DNA of 64,000 nucleotides from Salinisphaera dokdonensis. Its GTDB lineage: Bacteria; Pseudomonadota; Gammaproteobacteria; Nevskiales; Salinisphaeraceae. Numbering within the stretch: position 1 is the first letter of the stretch; each line of letters starts with the position of its first letter. Made by a program: the position numbers and the translations under genes. Shown piece after piece: positions 1 through 9,523 of the stretch. The notes beneath the pieces were generated by a model. The model searched no databases. It saw only the letters and a list, made by a program, of their open reading frames with translations, and was not told where the DNA came from. The DNA is taken from positions 62,001 through 126,000 of the forward strand of contig NZ_APND01000004.1 of NCBI RefSeq assembly GCF_040361215.1. The letters are read 5' to 3'.

Positions 1-348
1 CCGGTAGTCGGGGTAGTCCCAGCGCGAGATCGGTGGCTGGCCGACCGGGCCACTCCGGCTCACCGGCTTGCCGTAGCGTGCAAGCACGCGGGACTTGGTC
101 ATGCCGCGCGGCGGCGTATCGGGGCGGGTCGCCGGCGTGGCGGGCGCGCTGTCCTGCGAAGTGCCAGATGCGCGCGGCATGTCGAGTACGGTGCCGCGTG
201 TGGTGGTTTGTGTACGCTGTCCGGCCGGTTGCGGCGTGGTGTATTCGCCGCTGCCGTATCCGTCCGTGGCCGCGGCGAGCGCGCCCGCGGCCGGAAAAAT
301 AAGTGCCGAGGCCTGAACTAAAAGAATCACAGATGTTCTCATGCGCAT
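1..348 (-). CDS. Secreted hypothetical protein, N-terminal part (runs off the left edge)
   Basis: The frame is open from an ATG at 348 to the first base of the window, giving 116 residues of an incomplete protein. It opens with a hydrophobic stretch ending ALAAA that looks like a Sec signal peptide, followed by about 60 residues rich in Thr, Pro and Ala. The end of the visible part contains GMTKSRVLARYGKP and then PISRWDYPDY, a pattern I associate with conserved small periplasmic proteobacterial proteins of unknown role. A second ATG at 342 is possible. It is divergent from lolC with about 77 bases between starts. The function is not known to me; the call rests on the reading frame, signal peptide and conserved-looking motif. 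Confidence 0.6.
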   Translation of the reverse strand, partial: MRMRTSVILLVQASALIFPAAGALAAATDGYGSGEYTTPQPAGQRTQTTTRGTVLDMPRASGTSQDSAPATPATRPDTPPRGMTKSRVLARYGKPVSRSGPVGQPPISRWDYPDYR

Positions 349-425
349 GACCGATTTCCCCCGATGTGCTTGTCGGCAGCAGACCCCCTGCGCCGATGAA
401 CGCCATTATGCTTTAATGCGCGCCA

Positions 426-1676
426 ATGTTTAGACCCCTCGAACTCTACGCCGGCCTGAAATATACGCGGGCCAAGCGGCGCAACCATTTCATCTCGTTC
501 ATTTCCTCCATCTCGATGGGCGGAATCGCGCTGGCCGTGATGCTGCTGATCACAGTGCTGTCGGTGATGAACGGGTTCGAAGCAGAACTGCGCGACCGCA
601 TCCTCGGCATGGCTTCGCATGTCGAGATCTCCAGTGGGCGCGGCTCGCTCAGCGACTGGCAGTCGCTGGAGAAGGAAGTCGACCGCCGCGTGGAGAACGT
701 CGATGGCGCCGCGCCGTATATCAGTGGCGAAGGCATGCTGCGTACGGGTCGCAATCTGTCCGGCACGTTGATTCGCGGTGTGCTGCCCGCACAGGAACGC
801 AACGTATCCGACGTGTCCCAGCACATGGTCGGGGGCGAGTTCGATTCTCTGGAGAAGGGCAAGTACCGCATTGTCATCGGCGCGGAGCTTGCGACGCTGC
901 TAGGCGTGGATGTAGGCGACAAGGTCGACCTCATGATTCCAGAGGCGAACATCACGCCGGCCGGGATTGTGCCGCGTTTCCGGCGCTTCACCGTGGGCGG
1001 CATCTTCAAGGTCGGCATGTACGAGTACGACCGCGGCATGGTCATGATCCACATGGCCGACGCGGCAACGCTCTACAACATGAAAGACGGTGTCAGCGGC
1101 TTGCGGCTGCACCTCAAGGACATGTTCGACGCGCCTGACGTCAGCCGTCAGCTGCAGGTGATGCTGGATCCCGGCAAGCGCGTGTCCGACTGGACCCGCC
1201 AGCACGCCAACTTCTTCCACGCCATCGCCACCGAAAAGACGGTGATGTTCATCATCCTGAGCCTGATCATCGCGGTAGCGGCCTTCAATATCGTGTCCAT
1301 GCTCGTCATGGTGGTCACCGACAAGCAGGGCGATATCGCCATCCTGCGAACACTGGGCATGGCGCCGAAATCGGTGATGGCGATCTTCATGGTGCAGGGC
1401 TCGCTGATCGGCGTGATCGGCACCGTGGTCGGCGTGGCGCTGGGCATCCTGCTGTCGATCAATATCGAACATATCGTGCCGATGCTCGAAAGCCTGCTGA
1501 AGACCGATCTGCTGTCCGCAGACGTCTACTACATCAGCCAGCTCAAGGCCGAGCTGCACGAGGCCGACGTGGTACGTATCGCCTTGCTGTCGCTCGTGCT
1601 GTCTTTTCTTTCCACGCTTTACCCGGCCTGGCGCGCGGCCCGGGTGCAGCCGGCGGAGGCGCTTCGCTATGAGTGA
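426..1676 (+). CDS. lolC: Lipoprotein-releasing ABC transporter permease LolC/LolE family
   Basis: This 416-residue inner-membrane protein is the permease of the Lol system, which extracts outer-membrane lipoproteins from the inner membrane and passes them to LolA. It has the family layout: one membrane helix near residues 20-45, a large periplasmic domain to about 270, then three helices (about 272-300, 320-345, 380-400) forming the FtsX-like domain. The N-terminal pattern FRPLELYAGLKYTRAKRRN is typical. It overlaps lolD by 8 bases, so the two are co-translated. Many gammaproteobacteria carry both lolC and lolE around lolD; only one permease gene is present here, so it may act as a homodimer (LolF-like). 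The C versus E assignment is not certain. Confidence 0.93.
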   Translation: MFRPLELYAGLKYTRAKRRNHFISFISSISMGGIALAVMLLITVLSVMNGFEAELRDRILGMASHVEISSGRGSLSDWQSLEKEVDRRVENVDGAAPYISGEGMLRTGRNLSGTLIRGVLPAQERNVSDVSQHMVGGEFDSLEKGKYRIVIGAELATLLGVDVGDKVDLMIPEANITPAGIVPRFRRFTVGGIFKVGMYEYDRGMVMIHMADAATLYNMKDGVSGLRLHLKDMFDAPDVSRQLQVMLDPGKRVSDWTRQHANFFHAIATEKTVMFIILSLIIAVAAFNIVSMLVMVVTDKQGDIAILRTLGMAPKSVMAIFMVQGSLIGVIGTVVGVALGILLSINIEHIVPMLESLLKTDLLSADVYYISQLKAELHEADVVRIALLSLVLSFLSTLYPAWRAARVQPAEALRYE

Positions 1677-2376
1677 CCAGGCGACCAACGTGCTGGGCTG
1701 CACGCATCTGTCCAAGGCCTTCACCGAGGTGCGCGAGCCGGTCACCGTCCTCGACGATATCAATCTGGATGTCGCTCCGGGCGCCAAGATTGCCGTGATC
1801 GGTGCTTCCGGTTCGGGCAAGTCGACGTTGCTGCATCTGCTCGGTGGCCTCGATGTACCCACGAAGGGTGAAGTGCGTATCGGCGGGCGCGATATGACGA
1901 CGCTGTCGAACTCGGCCCGCGGCAAGCTGCGCAATGAAAAGCTGGGTTTCATCTACCAGTTTCATCACCTGCTGCCGGAATTCACTACAGTCGAGAACGT
2001 GGCCATGCCGCTTCTGATCCGGCGTGGTCCGCCGAAGAAAGCGCTGGATGCCGCCCGCGATCTGCTGCGTAAGGTGGGGCTGGGCGATCGGCTGGATCAC
2101 AAGCCCACGGAGTTGTCCGGCGGCGAACGCCAGCGCGCGGCCGTGGCGCGGGCACTGGTCACGCGCCCGGCCTGCATTCTCGCCGACGAACCGACCGGCA
2201 ACCTCGACCATCGCACCGCGGCGAGCGTGTTCGACATGATGCTTGAGCTCAACGAGTCGCTGAACACGAGTCTCGTCATGGTGACCCACGACCGCGAGTT
2301 GGCCCAGCGTATGGACCAGGTCTGGACGCTCGAGGACGGCCATCTCGCCGCGGCCGAGGCCAGCGCTTTTACCTAG
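1669..2376 (+). CDS. lolD: Lipoprotein-releasing ABC transporter ATP-binding protein LolD
   Basis: LolD (235 residues) is the cytoplasmic ATPase that powers lipoprotein release by the LolC/E permease. Visible motifs are Walker A GASGSGKST near residues 45-53, the ABC signature LSGGERQRAAVARAL near 148-162 and Walker B with CILADEPTGNLD after it; the switch histidine sits in VTHDRE. The ATG lies inside the last codons of the permease gene, showing translational coupling. The length is normal for the family. A gap of about 160 bases without a recognisable gene separates it from comEC. Confidence 0.96.
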   Translation: MSDQATNVLGCTHLSKAFTEVREPVTVLDDINLDVAPGAKIAVIGASGSGKSTLLHLLGGLDVPTKGEVRIGGRDMTTLSNSARGKLRNEKLGFIYQFHHLLPEFTTVENVAMPLLIRRGPPKKALDAARDLLRKVGLGDRLDHKPTELSGGERQRAAVARALVTRPACILADEPTGNLDHRTAASVFDMMLELNESLNTSLVMVTHDRELAQRMDQVWTLEDGHLAAAEASAFT

Positions 2377-2539
2377 TCTCCGGCCTGGCGTCGATACGTC
2401 GAACACCCGTGTACGCGACGCATGGTCGGTCGCGCTCTACCGGGCTCGCCGCTCCACGCTTGAGTTGTAGAGCAGGGCGGCCGATACACTCCATGCAGTT
2501 GTAACTAAGGCGCGTGCGTTGGCGCGCGCCGGGGTGTGA

Positions 2540-4849
2540 ATGCCGAGCGGTCACCCGGCAGGGCAGAAGCAGCGTAGCTACGGCGGTTGGCTGACCTATG
2601 GACTGCGCGTTGCGGATGGAGATCTGCGGGTAGTCGCAGTAGCCGTGGTTGCGTCGACGCTCGTGGTCTATCTGCAACCCCAGCCGTTGCCATTGGGCGT
2701 GTTGCTCGCCTTGCTGCCGACTTGTCTTCTTCGATGGCCTGGCCATGTGCTGTTTGCGGTCGTGCTTTGTGCCAGCGCATTGGCGAGCATCGACATGCAG
2801 GCGCGTCTCGACTCGCGCTGGCCAGTGGCGCGCACCGGCGAAACGCTGATGCTGACCGGGCGTGTCTCCGGGCTGGTTGCCGAAGATGCCTTTCGCAGCC
2901 GTTTCGTGCTCGAACGCGACACCCCGCCTTATCGCACGCGTCTGTCGTGGTACGACGCGGAACGTCGCCTTCTACCGGGCGATTGCGTGACGGCCTCGGC
3001 AAAGCTCGATACGCCGCATGGTTCGGTAAATCCCGGCAGTTTCGATTACGAAGCCTGGCTCTGGCGGGAAGGGATTGATGCCACCGGTTATATCCGCACG
3101 ATGGGTCAGTGCGATCTGCCGGCGATCATGTCCATCGATCGTTGGCGGGCCCTTGCACTCGAACGCCTGGAGGGCATGTTGGCCGGCGCGCCGATGCAGG
3201 GCATCATCGCGGCGCTATCGCTCGGGGCGCGGGACGGCATTACCGATCCGCAATGGGATGTACTACGCGCTACTGGGACCAATCATCTGGTGGCGATTTC
3301 CGGACTGCATATCGGGCTGATCGCAGGCTGGCTATTCTTCGTGACGCGGTGGCTGGCGCTACGGTTGTCTTGCGGTATCTCCGCCACGCGTTTCGCTGCG
3401 GTGGTGGCTTTTGCGGGCGCGCTGGCCTATGCGCTGCTTGCAGGACTTGCCCTGCCGACCCAACGTGCCGTGATCATGGTCGCAGCGGGACTGTTCGCGA
3501 CGGTTACGATGCGCCAGCTAGCGCTCACGCGCGTATTGGCAATCGCTGCGATTGGCGTGGTGCTTTGGTCGCCCGTCTCGGTTATTGCGCCCGGCTTCTG
3601 GTTGTCCTTTGGCGCCGTGGCATGGCTGCTGTACCTCGGTCGCTTCGCCACGCAGAGTCGCGTCAAGGGCTTCATTGTGTTGCAACTGGCGCTTGTCGCA
3701 GGGCTTGCTCCGGTGACGGCCTGGTTCTTCGGTTCAGCATCCCTGGTCGCGCCGCTGGTGAATGCGCTGTTGATACCGGTCGCTGCATTCGCGGTGCCGG
3801 TGATTCTGGCGATTACGATGCTGGCGCTTGCGTGGCCTACGGCAGGCGGGCCGCTGCTGGCGCTGTTGTCGGATGCCCTCAATCTCGCTTGGCCCGCGCT
3901 GGTCGCAGTCGCCGAATGGCCGGGCGCAGCGGTCGATATCGCGATCCCCGGCATGTTTGCGCTCGCGTTGGCAGTTCTGGGCGTCGCTGTGCTGTGTATG
4001 CCACGTGGTTTGCCCGGGCGCTGGTTGGCGCCGGTATTTCTGTTGCCCGCGTTGTTTGGTTGGCGACCGGTCGGGGACGTTATCGCGCCGGGCGGCTATC
4101 GGTTGACGATGCTGGATGTGGGACAGGGGCTGGCCGTGGTGGTGCGCACTCGTACGCATACGCTGGTCTACGACGCCGGCCCGGCTTATCGCAGTGGCTT
4201 CGATGCCGGCGAGGCCTTTGTCGTGCCGTATCTGCGCTATGTGCAGCGCCCGTACGTCGAACGGCTGATCCTCAGCCATGGTGATCTGGATCATGCCGGC
4301 GGTGCGAACGCCCTCGCACAAGCGTTGCCTGTTGAAGAGCGGGTCGGTGCCGGTGGAACACGCGCGTGCTGGGCTGGCGAAGCTTGGGCGTGGGACGGTG
4401 TTCGCTTCTCATTCGTCTATCCGCGCCCGGGCGACTTGAGCGCGGACAGTCCCAGCAATGCGCGATCCTGCGTGTTGCGTATCAACGGCGCAGGTGGGGC
4501 GACGCTACTGACCGGCGATATCGAGGACAGAACCGAAGCGTTGCTCGTTGCGCGCGATATGCCATCACTCGCCGCCGACGTGCTCATCGTTCCCCATCAC
4601 GGTAGCGCCAGTTCCAGCTCACAGGCGTTTCTCGACGCCGTGACGCCTGACTATGCGCTGATTTCGGCGGGGTGGAACAATCGCTGGGGCTTCCCCGCGG
4701 CCACGGTTGTTCAGCGGCTGTCGGCAGTTGGCGCACAGATAAGGAACACCGCGACAGCAGGTGCGATCGAAGTGCGGGTCTCGCCGGGAAGTCCGATCGA
4801 GGTCGAATCGTGGCGCGCGATATCCGCACGGGCCTGGCGGGTACCGTGA
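2540..4849 (+). CDS. comEC: DNA internalization-related competence protein ComEC/Rec2
   Basis: This 769-residue protein is the inner-membrane channel for single-stranded DNA uptake in natural transformation. The N-terminal part has hydrophobic helices and the DUF4131-like region, the middle (about 200-500) is the multi-helix Competence domain, and the C-terminal part from about residue 520 is a metallo-beta-lactamase-like domain with MLDVGQG, the metal motif SHGDLDHAGG near 578, LLTGDIE and VPHHGSASSSS. The start at 2540 has only a weak GGGGTG upstream; other starts nearby are possible. Its position between lolD and exbB matches the pseudomonad arrangement (comA). Other competence genes are not in this window, so ability to transform cannot be judged. 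Confidence 0.93.
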   Translation: MPSGHPAGQKQRSYGGWLTYGLRVADGDLRVVAVAVVASTLVVYLQPQPLPLGVLLALLPTCLLRWPGHVLFAVVLCASALASIDMQARLDSRWPVARTGETLMLTGRVSGLVAEDAFRSRFVLERDTPPYRTRLSWYDAERRLLPGDCVTASAKLDTPHGSVNPGSFDYEAWLWREGIDATGYIRTMGQCDLPAIMSIDRWRALALERLEGMLAGAPMQGIIAALSLGARDGITDPQWDVLRATGTNHLVAISGLHIGLIAGWLFFVTRWLALRLSCGISATRFAAVVAFAGALAYALLAGLALPTQRAVIMVAAGLFATVTMRQLALTRVLAIAAIGVVLWSPVSVIAPGFWLSFGAVAWLLYLGRFATQSRVKGFIVLQLALVAGLAPVTAWFFGSASLVAPLVNALLIPVAAFAVPVILAITMLALAWPTAGGPLLALLSDALNLAWPALVAVAEWPGAAVDIAIPGMFALALAVLGVAVLCMPRGLPGRWLAPVFLLPALFGWRPVGDVIAPGGYRLTMLDVGQGLAVVVRTRTHTLVYDAGPAYRSGFDAGEAFVVPYLRYVQRPYVERLILSHGDLDHAGGANALAQALPVEERVGAGGTRACWAGEAWAWDGVRFSFVYPRPGDLSADSPSNARSCVLRINGAGGATLLTGDIEDRTEALLVARDMPSLAADVLIVPHHGSASSSSQAFLDAVTPDYALISAGWNNRWGFPAATVVQRLSAVGAQIRNTATAGAIEVRVSPGSPIEVESWRAISARAWRVP

Positions 4850-4919
4850 CAGCGGCGGGTGGCCGCGACCGGCGCGCACGATTATCATGCCGGCTCGCCT
4901 GATATCTAAAGGGAGACGC

Positions 4920-5531
4920 ATGGCGGATATGCTCGCGGCCGGCGGCTGGTTGATGCTGCCGATCGCAATCTGCTCAGTGTTGGGGCTCGCGATCGTGATC
5001 GAGCGCGCCTGGGCCTTGCGCGCATTGCGTATTGCGCCGCCACGTCTCGTCGAACAGCGCGATCAGCTGGCGCGATCGCCCGCGTTGAGCGCGCCCGACC
5101 GCGAGGCCATGGAGTCCCACAGCCCACTCGGTCGCGTATGGGCTGCGGTGCTTGCGACCCGCAACGATGGTGCGGACATCCGGCGCGAGAGAATCGAGGA
5201 GGCTGGTCGCCAGGCCGCGCACGACATGTCGCGCTACTTGAATACGCTCGGCACCATTGCCGCGATTACCCCATTGCTCGGCCTGCTCGGCACGGTGGCG
5301 GGCATGATCCGTATCTTCGCCACGATGACCGAATCCGGGCTCGGCGACGCGCAGGCCCTGGCTGGCGGCATCGGTCAGGCGCTCGTGACTACTGCAGCCG
5401 GTCTGTGTGTGGCGATCCCGGCACTCGTGGCCTATCGCTATTTCAATGGTCTGGTGGAAAAACGCGGGCTGCTACTGGAGCAATGGGCGGTTCGCCTGAT
5501 CGAGCTGCAGCGCGGTGACGGCCGCCCATGA
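4920..5531 (+). CDS. exbB: MotA/TolQ/ExbB proton channel family protein
   Basis: ExbB (203 residues) with ExbD forms a proton-driven motor that energizes an outer-membrane partner through TonB-like proteins. The ATG at 4920 is chosen because AAAGGGAG lies just upstream at 4908-4915; the open frame extends further 5' but without family similarity. There is a membrane helix near residues 10-28 and two more in the C-terminal half, with the family pattern around NTLGTIAAITPLLGLLGTVAGM and GIGQALVTTAAGLCVAIPAL. It overlaps exbD by 4 bases. In related genomes this pair lies between comEC and msbA; no TonB gene is visible here, so the partner is unknown. Confidence 0.93.
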   Translation: MADMLAAGGWLMLPIAICSVLGLAIVIERAWALRALRIAPPRLVEQRDQLARSPALSAPDREAMESHSPLGRVWAAVLATRNDGADIRRERIEEAGRQAAHDMSRYLNTLGTIAAITPLLGLLGTVAGMIRIFATMTESGLGDAQALAGGIGQALVTTAAGLCVAIPALVAYRYFNGLVEKRGLLLEQWAVRLIELQRGDGRP

Positions 5532-5935
5532 AGTTTGTGCGCCGAACGGTCGATCAGGAGCCCTCGGTCAATCTTACGCCGCTGATCGACATCGTCTTTC
5601 TGCTGCTGATCTTCTTCATGGTTTCCAGCCGCTTCATTGACGAGCGCGATCTGCGTCTGGAGTTGCCGGCGGCGGCTACCGCACAACCCAGCGTCAGCGA
5701 GGACGCACTGGTCGTGGACGTGACCGGCGAAGGCGCCTATCGGGTGGACGGCGACACGACCGAGTCAGCGGCGCTGGTCGCGTCCCTGCGTGCGCTACGG
5801 GCACAATACCCCGATCGTGCGCTGCGAGTGCGTGCCGACGGCAGCGCGGCACACACGGCCGTGGTGCGCGCGTTGGACTCGGCCTCGCAGGCCGGGTTCG
5901 AGCGCGTCGAGATCGCGACGCGCAGCGGCAATTGA
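5528..5935 (+). CDS. exbD: Biopolymer transport protein ExbD/TolR
   Basis: ExbD is 135 residues with one membrane helix near residues 20-35 and a periplasmic domain. The helix carries the conserved acidic residue, Asp21 in NLTPLIDIVFLLLIFFMV, which in the family takes part in proton movement. Its ATG overlaps the exbB stop (ATGA-type overlap), so both subunits are made together. Length and layout are normal. The downstream gene msbA starts 65 bases later and is probably in the same transcript. Confidence 0.93.
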   Translation: MKFVRRTVDQEPSVNLTPLIDIVFLLLIFFMVSSRFIDERDLRLELPAAATAQPSVSEDALVVDVTGEGAYRVDGDTTESAALVASLRALRAQYPDRALRVRADGSAAHTAVVRALDSASQAGFERVEIATRSGN

Positions 5936-6000
5936 ACACCCGACGCGGGCGGTGCCCGCTCTGTCGATACTGATTCTCCCTACGGAACAGGCTTCGGATT

Positions 6001-7764
6001 TTGGCGAAGAAGAAAATCGAGACCCACATGCCGATTGGCGAGATCTATCCTCGCTTGCTGCGCTATACGTGGGTCCACAAGAAATGGCTGGGTATCGCCA
6101 TGGTCGGTATGGCCGGTTATGCCGCGGCCGACACCGGCCTGATCTATATCCTGAAACCGTTGCTGGACGGCAGCATCGTCGATCGCGATCCGTGGATGAT
6201 CCGCTGGATCCCGCTGTTCATGCTCGGGTTGTTCCTGATGCGCGGGGTGTTCGGCTTCTGTTCCAGCTACGGCATGTCCTGGGTCGCCAACCGCGTCATC
6301 TACAACGTACGGCACGATATTTTCGCTCAGTTCCTGAAGCTCCCCTCGAGCTTTTTCGATGCGAACTCTACCGGTAAAACCACCGCCAAGCTGACCTATT
6401 ACACCGGCCAGATATCCGGCGCCGCGACCAGCGCGATCACGATCATGATCCAGGATACGCTTCGGATCGTCGGGTTCACGTTCCTGATGTTCTGGGTGAA
6501 CTGGTCCCTGGCGCTGATCACGCTGGTCGTCGGGCCGATCATTGCGGTGATCATCAGCCATGTGTCCAAGCGCTTTCGCCGCTATAGCATGAGCATTCAG
6601 CAGTCGATGAGCGACATCACCCATGTGAGCGAGGAAGTGCTCACGGGCCAGCGCGTGGTGAAGGTGTTCGGCGGCGAAGAGCATGAGCGTAAGAGTTTCG
6701 ACCGCATCAATGAACGCAATCGACGCATGTCGATGCGCAAGGCGACGACCAGTGCGGCCAGCGTACCGGTGATTCAGTTGATTGCCGCGTTCGCCGTGGC
6801 GTTCGTGGTATCTGTGGCGGTCCGCGACAGTGGTGGCGGTATCATGTCACCCGGTGACTTGGCGACGTTCTTTGGCGCCATGATGGCCATGATGGGCCCG
6901 ATAAAGCGCCTGACCAGCGTCAACGCGACTATCCAAGCGGGTATGGCGGCCGCCGGTGCGATCTTCGAGCTCATTGATGAGCCGAAAGAGAACGATAGCG
7001 GCACGCGCTCCATCGAACGCGCCAAAGGCGATATCGTCGTACGGGATCTGTCCTTCCGCTATCCGCGCACCGAGCAAAAGGTGCTCCGCAATATCAATTT
7101 CGAAGTCAAACCCGGTCAGACCGTAGCCTTTGTCGGGCGATCTGGCAGCGGCAAATCGACATTGTTGTCGTTGCTCCCGCGGTTCTACGACTACAGCGAG
7201 GGCAGCATGCGCCTCGATGGTCACGAGCTGCTGGACTACAAGCTCGGCGACCTTCGTCAGCAGATCAGCCTGGTGGATCAGAACGTGGTGCTGTTCAACG
7301 ACACCGTGGCCGGCAATATTGCCTACGGCGCACTCGGCGGCGCGGATCGCGAAACCGTGGTCGACGCCGCGCGCCGTGCCTATGCGGCAGACTTTATCGA
7401 GTCCCTGCCGAACGGCTATGACACGCTGGTGGGTCAGAACGGCATCATGCTGTCCGGCGGGCAGCGCCAACGCATCGCTATCGCGCGTGCGCTGCTCAAG
7501 GACTCGCCGATTCTTATTCTCGACGAGGCCACCTCCGCGCTCGACACGGAATCGGAAAAGGCGATTCAAAAAGGCCTGGACGTGCTCATGCGCGATCGCA
7601 CCACGCTCGTGATCGCGCATCGCTTGTCCACGATTCAGGATGCCGACCGGATTGTCGTCATGCACGACGGCGAGCTGGTGGAGCAGGGCACCCATTCCGA
7701 GCTCATGCAGATTGGCGGCCATTACCGCAGCCTGCACGATATTCAGTTCTCGCAGCCGGGCTAG
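6001..7764 (+). CDS. msbA: Lipid A export ATP-binding/permease protein MsbA
   Basis: MsbA flips lipid A-core across the inner membrane using ATP. The 587-residue reading includes an N-terminal membrane domain of about six helices (residues 25-310) and a C-terminal ABC ATPase with Walker A GRSGSGKST near 379, signature LSGGQRQRIAIARALL near 483 and Walker B LILDEATSALD. The first in-frame start is a TTG at 6001; an ATG at 6028 (MPIGEIYPRLLRYTW) is an equally good start and neither has a strong ribosome-binding site. It is followed after 11 bases by lpxK, the usual partner in lipid A synthesis. Confidence 0.95.
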   Translation: MAKKKIETHMPIGEIYPRLLRYTWVHKKWLGIAMVGMAGYAAADTGLIYILKPLLDGSIVDRDPWMIRWIPLFMLGLFLMRGVFGFCSSYGMSWVANRVIYNVRHDIFAQFLKLPSSFFDANSTGKTTAKLTYYTGQISGAATSAITIMIQDTLRIVGFTFLMFWVNWSLALITLVVGPIIAVIISHVSKRFRRYSMSIQQSMSDITHVSEEVLTGQRVVKVFGGEEHERKSFDRINERNRRMSMRKATTSAASVPVIQLIAAFAVAFVVSVAVRDSGGGIMSPGDLATFFGAMMAMMGPIKRLTSVNATIQAGMAAAGAIFELIDEPKENDSGTRSIERAKGDIVVRDLSFRYPRTEQKVLRNINFEVKPGQTVAFVGRSGSGKSTLLSLLPRFYDYSEGSMRLDGHELLDYKLGDLRQQISLVDQNVVLFNDTVAGNIAYGALGGADRETVVDAARRAYAADFIESLPNGYDTLVGQNGIMLSGGQRQRIAIARALLKDSPILILDEATSALDTESEKAIQKGLDVLMRDRTTLVIAHRLSTIQDADRIVVMHDGELVEQGTHSELMQIGGHYRSLHDIQFSQPG

Positions 7765-7775
7765 CCGGGGCTCGC

Positions 7776-8774
7776 GTGCGCGCGGCGCTTGAACGCAGCT
7801 GGTACCGCCCGGGCGGGGCCTGGATTCTGCTCAAACCGCTGGCCTGGTTGTTTGGGTGGGGCGTCGCGCTGCGTCAGATGGCGTATCGACGCGGCTGGCT
7901 GCAAACGGAGCGCGTTGCTGCGCCCGTGCTTGTGGTCGGAAACATTACGGTCGGCGGTAGCGGCAAGACGCCGCTCACGCTGGCACTCGTTGAAAAGCTG
8001 AAGGCGAAAGGGCGACGGGTCGGCGTTGTCTCTCGCGGCTATGGCGGTCATGCCGCCGCCTATCCGGCACGGGTTACAGCTGATTCGTCGCCGGCTGTCT
8101 GTGGTGATGAGCCGTTGATGATCGCCAGCGTGACCGGGGTGCCGGTCGTGGTCGATCCGCGACGCCCGCGCGGCGCCCGCTGGCTGGTAGATCAGGAGAA
8201 CGTCGATATCGTCATCGCCGATGACGGGCTCCAGCACTATGCGTTGGCGCGCGACGGCGAAATCGCGGTGACCGACGGCCGACGCGGACTGGGCAATGGC
8301 TGGCTATTGCCGGCAGGACCGCTGCGTGAGCCACAGAAGAGGTTGAGCACGGTCGATCTGGCGCTGACGCACGGCGCGGGTGCGGACTTCTGGTTAGCGC
8401 CGGGGGCGGTTCATGCGCTTGTCGGTGATGAAAGCCACGTATTGGCCGACTTTCGTGGAGACACGATGCACGCCGTGGCGGGTATTGGCGACCCCGCACG
8501 CTTTTTCGCGATGCTTCGCGAGGCGGGGCTGGCGGTCATCGAGCACGCCATGCCAGACCACCATATCTATGAACCCGACGATATCCTCTTTGACGATTCG
8601 TTACCCGTTTTGATGACGCACAAGGATGCCGTCAAATGCGCGGGCTTCGCAGACGCGCAACACTGGTACGTGAGTGCGGAGTTGGTATTCGATCCGTCTG
8701 CCGAAGCGCGGGTCGATACATTGCTCGAGCGCCTGTGCGCACATGGCCGGACCCAGGAGAGCCCCACACCATGA
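7776..8774 (+). CDS. lpxK: Tetraacyldisaccharide 4'-kinase LpxK
   Basis: LpxK phosphorylates the 4' position of the tetraacyldisaccharide lipid A precursor at the inner membrane. The 332-residue protein begins at a GTG, 11 bases after msbA, and includes the P-loop in VGNITVGGSGKTPLTLAL near residues 50-67, the RGYGG motif and IADDGLQHYAL, all typical of the family. Its TGA overlaps the ATG of kdsB by 4 bases. In many relatives a small Trm112-like gene (ycaR) sits between lpxK and kdsB; here the overlap leaves no room for it. Confidence 0.95.
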   Translation: MRAALERSWYRPGGAWILLKPLAWLFGWGVALRQMAYRRGWLQTERVAAPVLVVGNITVGGSGKTPLTLALVEKLKAKGRRVGVVSRGYGGHAAAYPARVTADSSPAVCGDEPLMIASVTGVPVVVDPRRPRGARWLVDQENVDIVIADDGLQHYALARDGEIAVTDGRRGLGNGWLLPAGPLREPQKRLSTVDLALTHGAGADFWLAPGAVHALVGDESHVLADFRGDTMHAVAGIGDPARFFAMLREAGLAVIEHAMPDHHIYEPDDILFDDSLPVLMTHKDAVKCAGFADAQHWYVSAELVFDPSAEARVDTLLERLCAHGRTQESPTP

Positions 8775-9523
8775 GTTTTGTCGTTGTCATTCCGGCGCGT
8801 CTGGCCAGTACGCGGCTGCCGGACAAGGTCCTGCGCGAGATCGCAGGTGAGCCGATGCTGGCGCACGTCTGCCGTGCCGCGCTGGCAAGTGCGGCAGCCG
8901 AGGTCTGTGTCGCGACCGATTCCGATGCGATTGCGCGCGCGGCCGAGCAGGCCGGGTCGACGGCTTGCATGACCCGGGCGGATCATTCCTGCGGTAGCGA
9001 TCGGATCGCGGAAGTGGCGGCCCAGCGTGGCTGGCCGGACGATGCCATCGTGGTGAACGTGCAAGCCGATGAGCCGATGATGCCGTCAAGCCTGATCGAC
9101 CAGGTCGGCGCGGCGCTTGCAGACGACGCGTCGGCGGGGATGGCGACCGCGTGCACTCCCATCACGGATCACGAGGAATTCCTCAATCCGAATGTCGTGA
9201 AGGTCGTGCCCAACGCGCAGGGGCGTGCGTTGTATTTCAGCCGTGCCGCCATTCCGTTTCACCGCGAAAGCGCCAACGCCGAATTCGAAGGTGCTTTTCG
9301 CCATCTTGGTATCTACGCTTATCGCGTAGGTGCGCTCAAGCGTTTCTCGGCGGCGCCGCCCGGTATGCTCGAAAAACGGGAATCACTCGAGCAGCTTCGG
9401 GCTTTCGATTTGGATATTCCGATTGCACTGGTCGAGGCAGTGGCCGTACCCGGCCCCGGCGTCGATACGGCCGCCGACCTGGATCGCGTGGCGCAACTGA
9501 TAGCGGAGGCTAGCGCGCAATAA
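8771..9523 (+). CDS. kdsB: 3-deoxy-manno-octulosonate cytidylyltransferase KdsB
   Basis: KdsB activates Kdo with CTP to CMP-Kdo for addition to lipid A. The 250-residue protein starts at the ATG overlapping the lpxK stop, with the nucleotide-binding opening VVVIPARLASTRLPDKVL and the motif VVNVQADEP near residues 95-103. The sequence RALYFSRAAIPFHRE and the C-terminal EKRESLEQLR are typical. The TAA overlaps the next ATG (TAATG). The length is normal. The cluster msbA-lpxK-kdsB makes the LPS role clear. Confidence 0.96.
   Translation: MSFVVVIPARLASTRLPDKVLREIAGEPMLAHVCRAALASAAAEVCVATDSDAIARAAEQAGSTACMTRADHSCGSDRIAEVAAQRGWPDDAIVVNVQADEPMMPSSLIDQVGAALADDASAGMATACTPITDHEEFLNPNVVKVVPNAQGRALYFSRAAIPFHRESANAEFEGAFRHLGIYAYRVGALKRFSAAPPGMLEKRESLEQLRAFDLDIPIALVEAVAVPGPGVDTAADLDRVAQLIAEASAQ

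Noticed and set aside
900..1952. Long minus-strand frame opposite lolC and lolD
   Set aside because: It is a shadow of strong genes: it crosses both plus-strand genes, is His/Asp-rich as high-GC antisense frames are, and has no domain or binding site.
3109..4284. 391-codon plus-strand frame inside comEC
   Set aside because: It is the second reading frame of comEC, rich in Arg and Gly with no family similarity, while the comEC frame shows all motifs.
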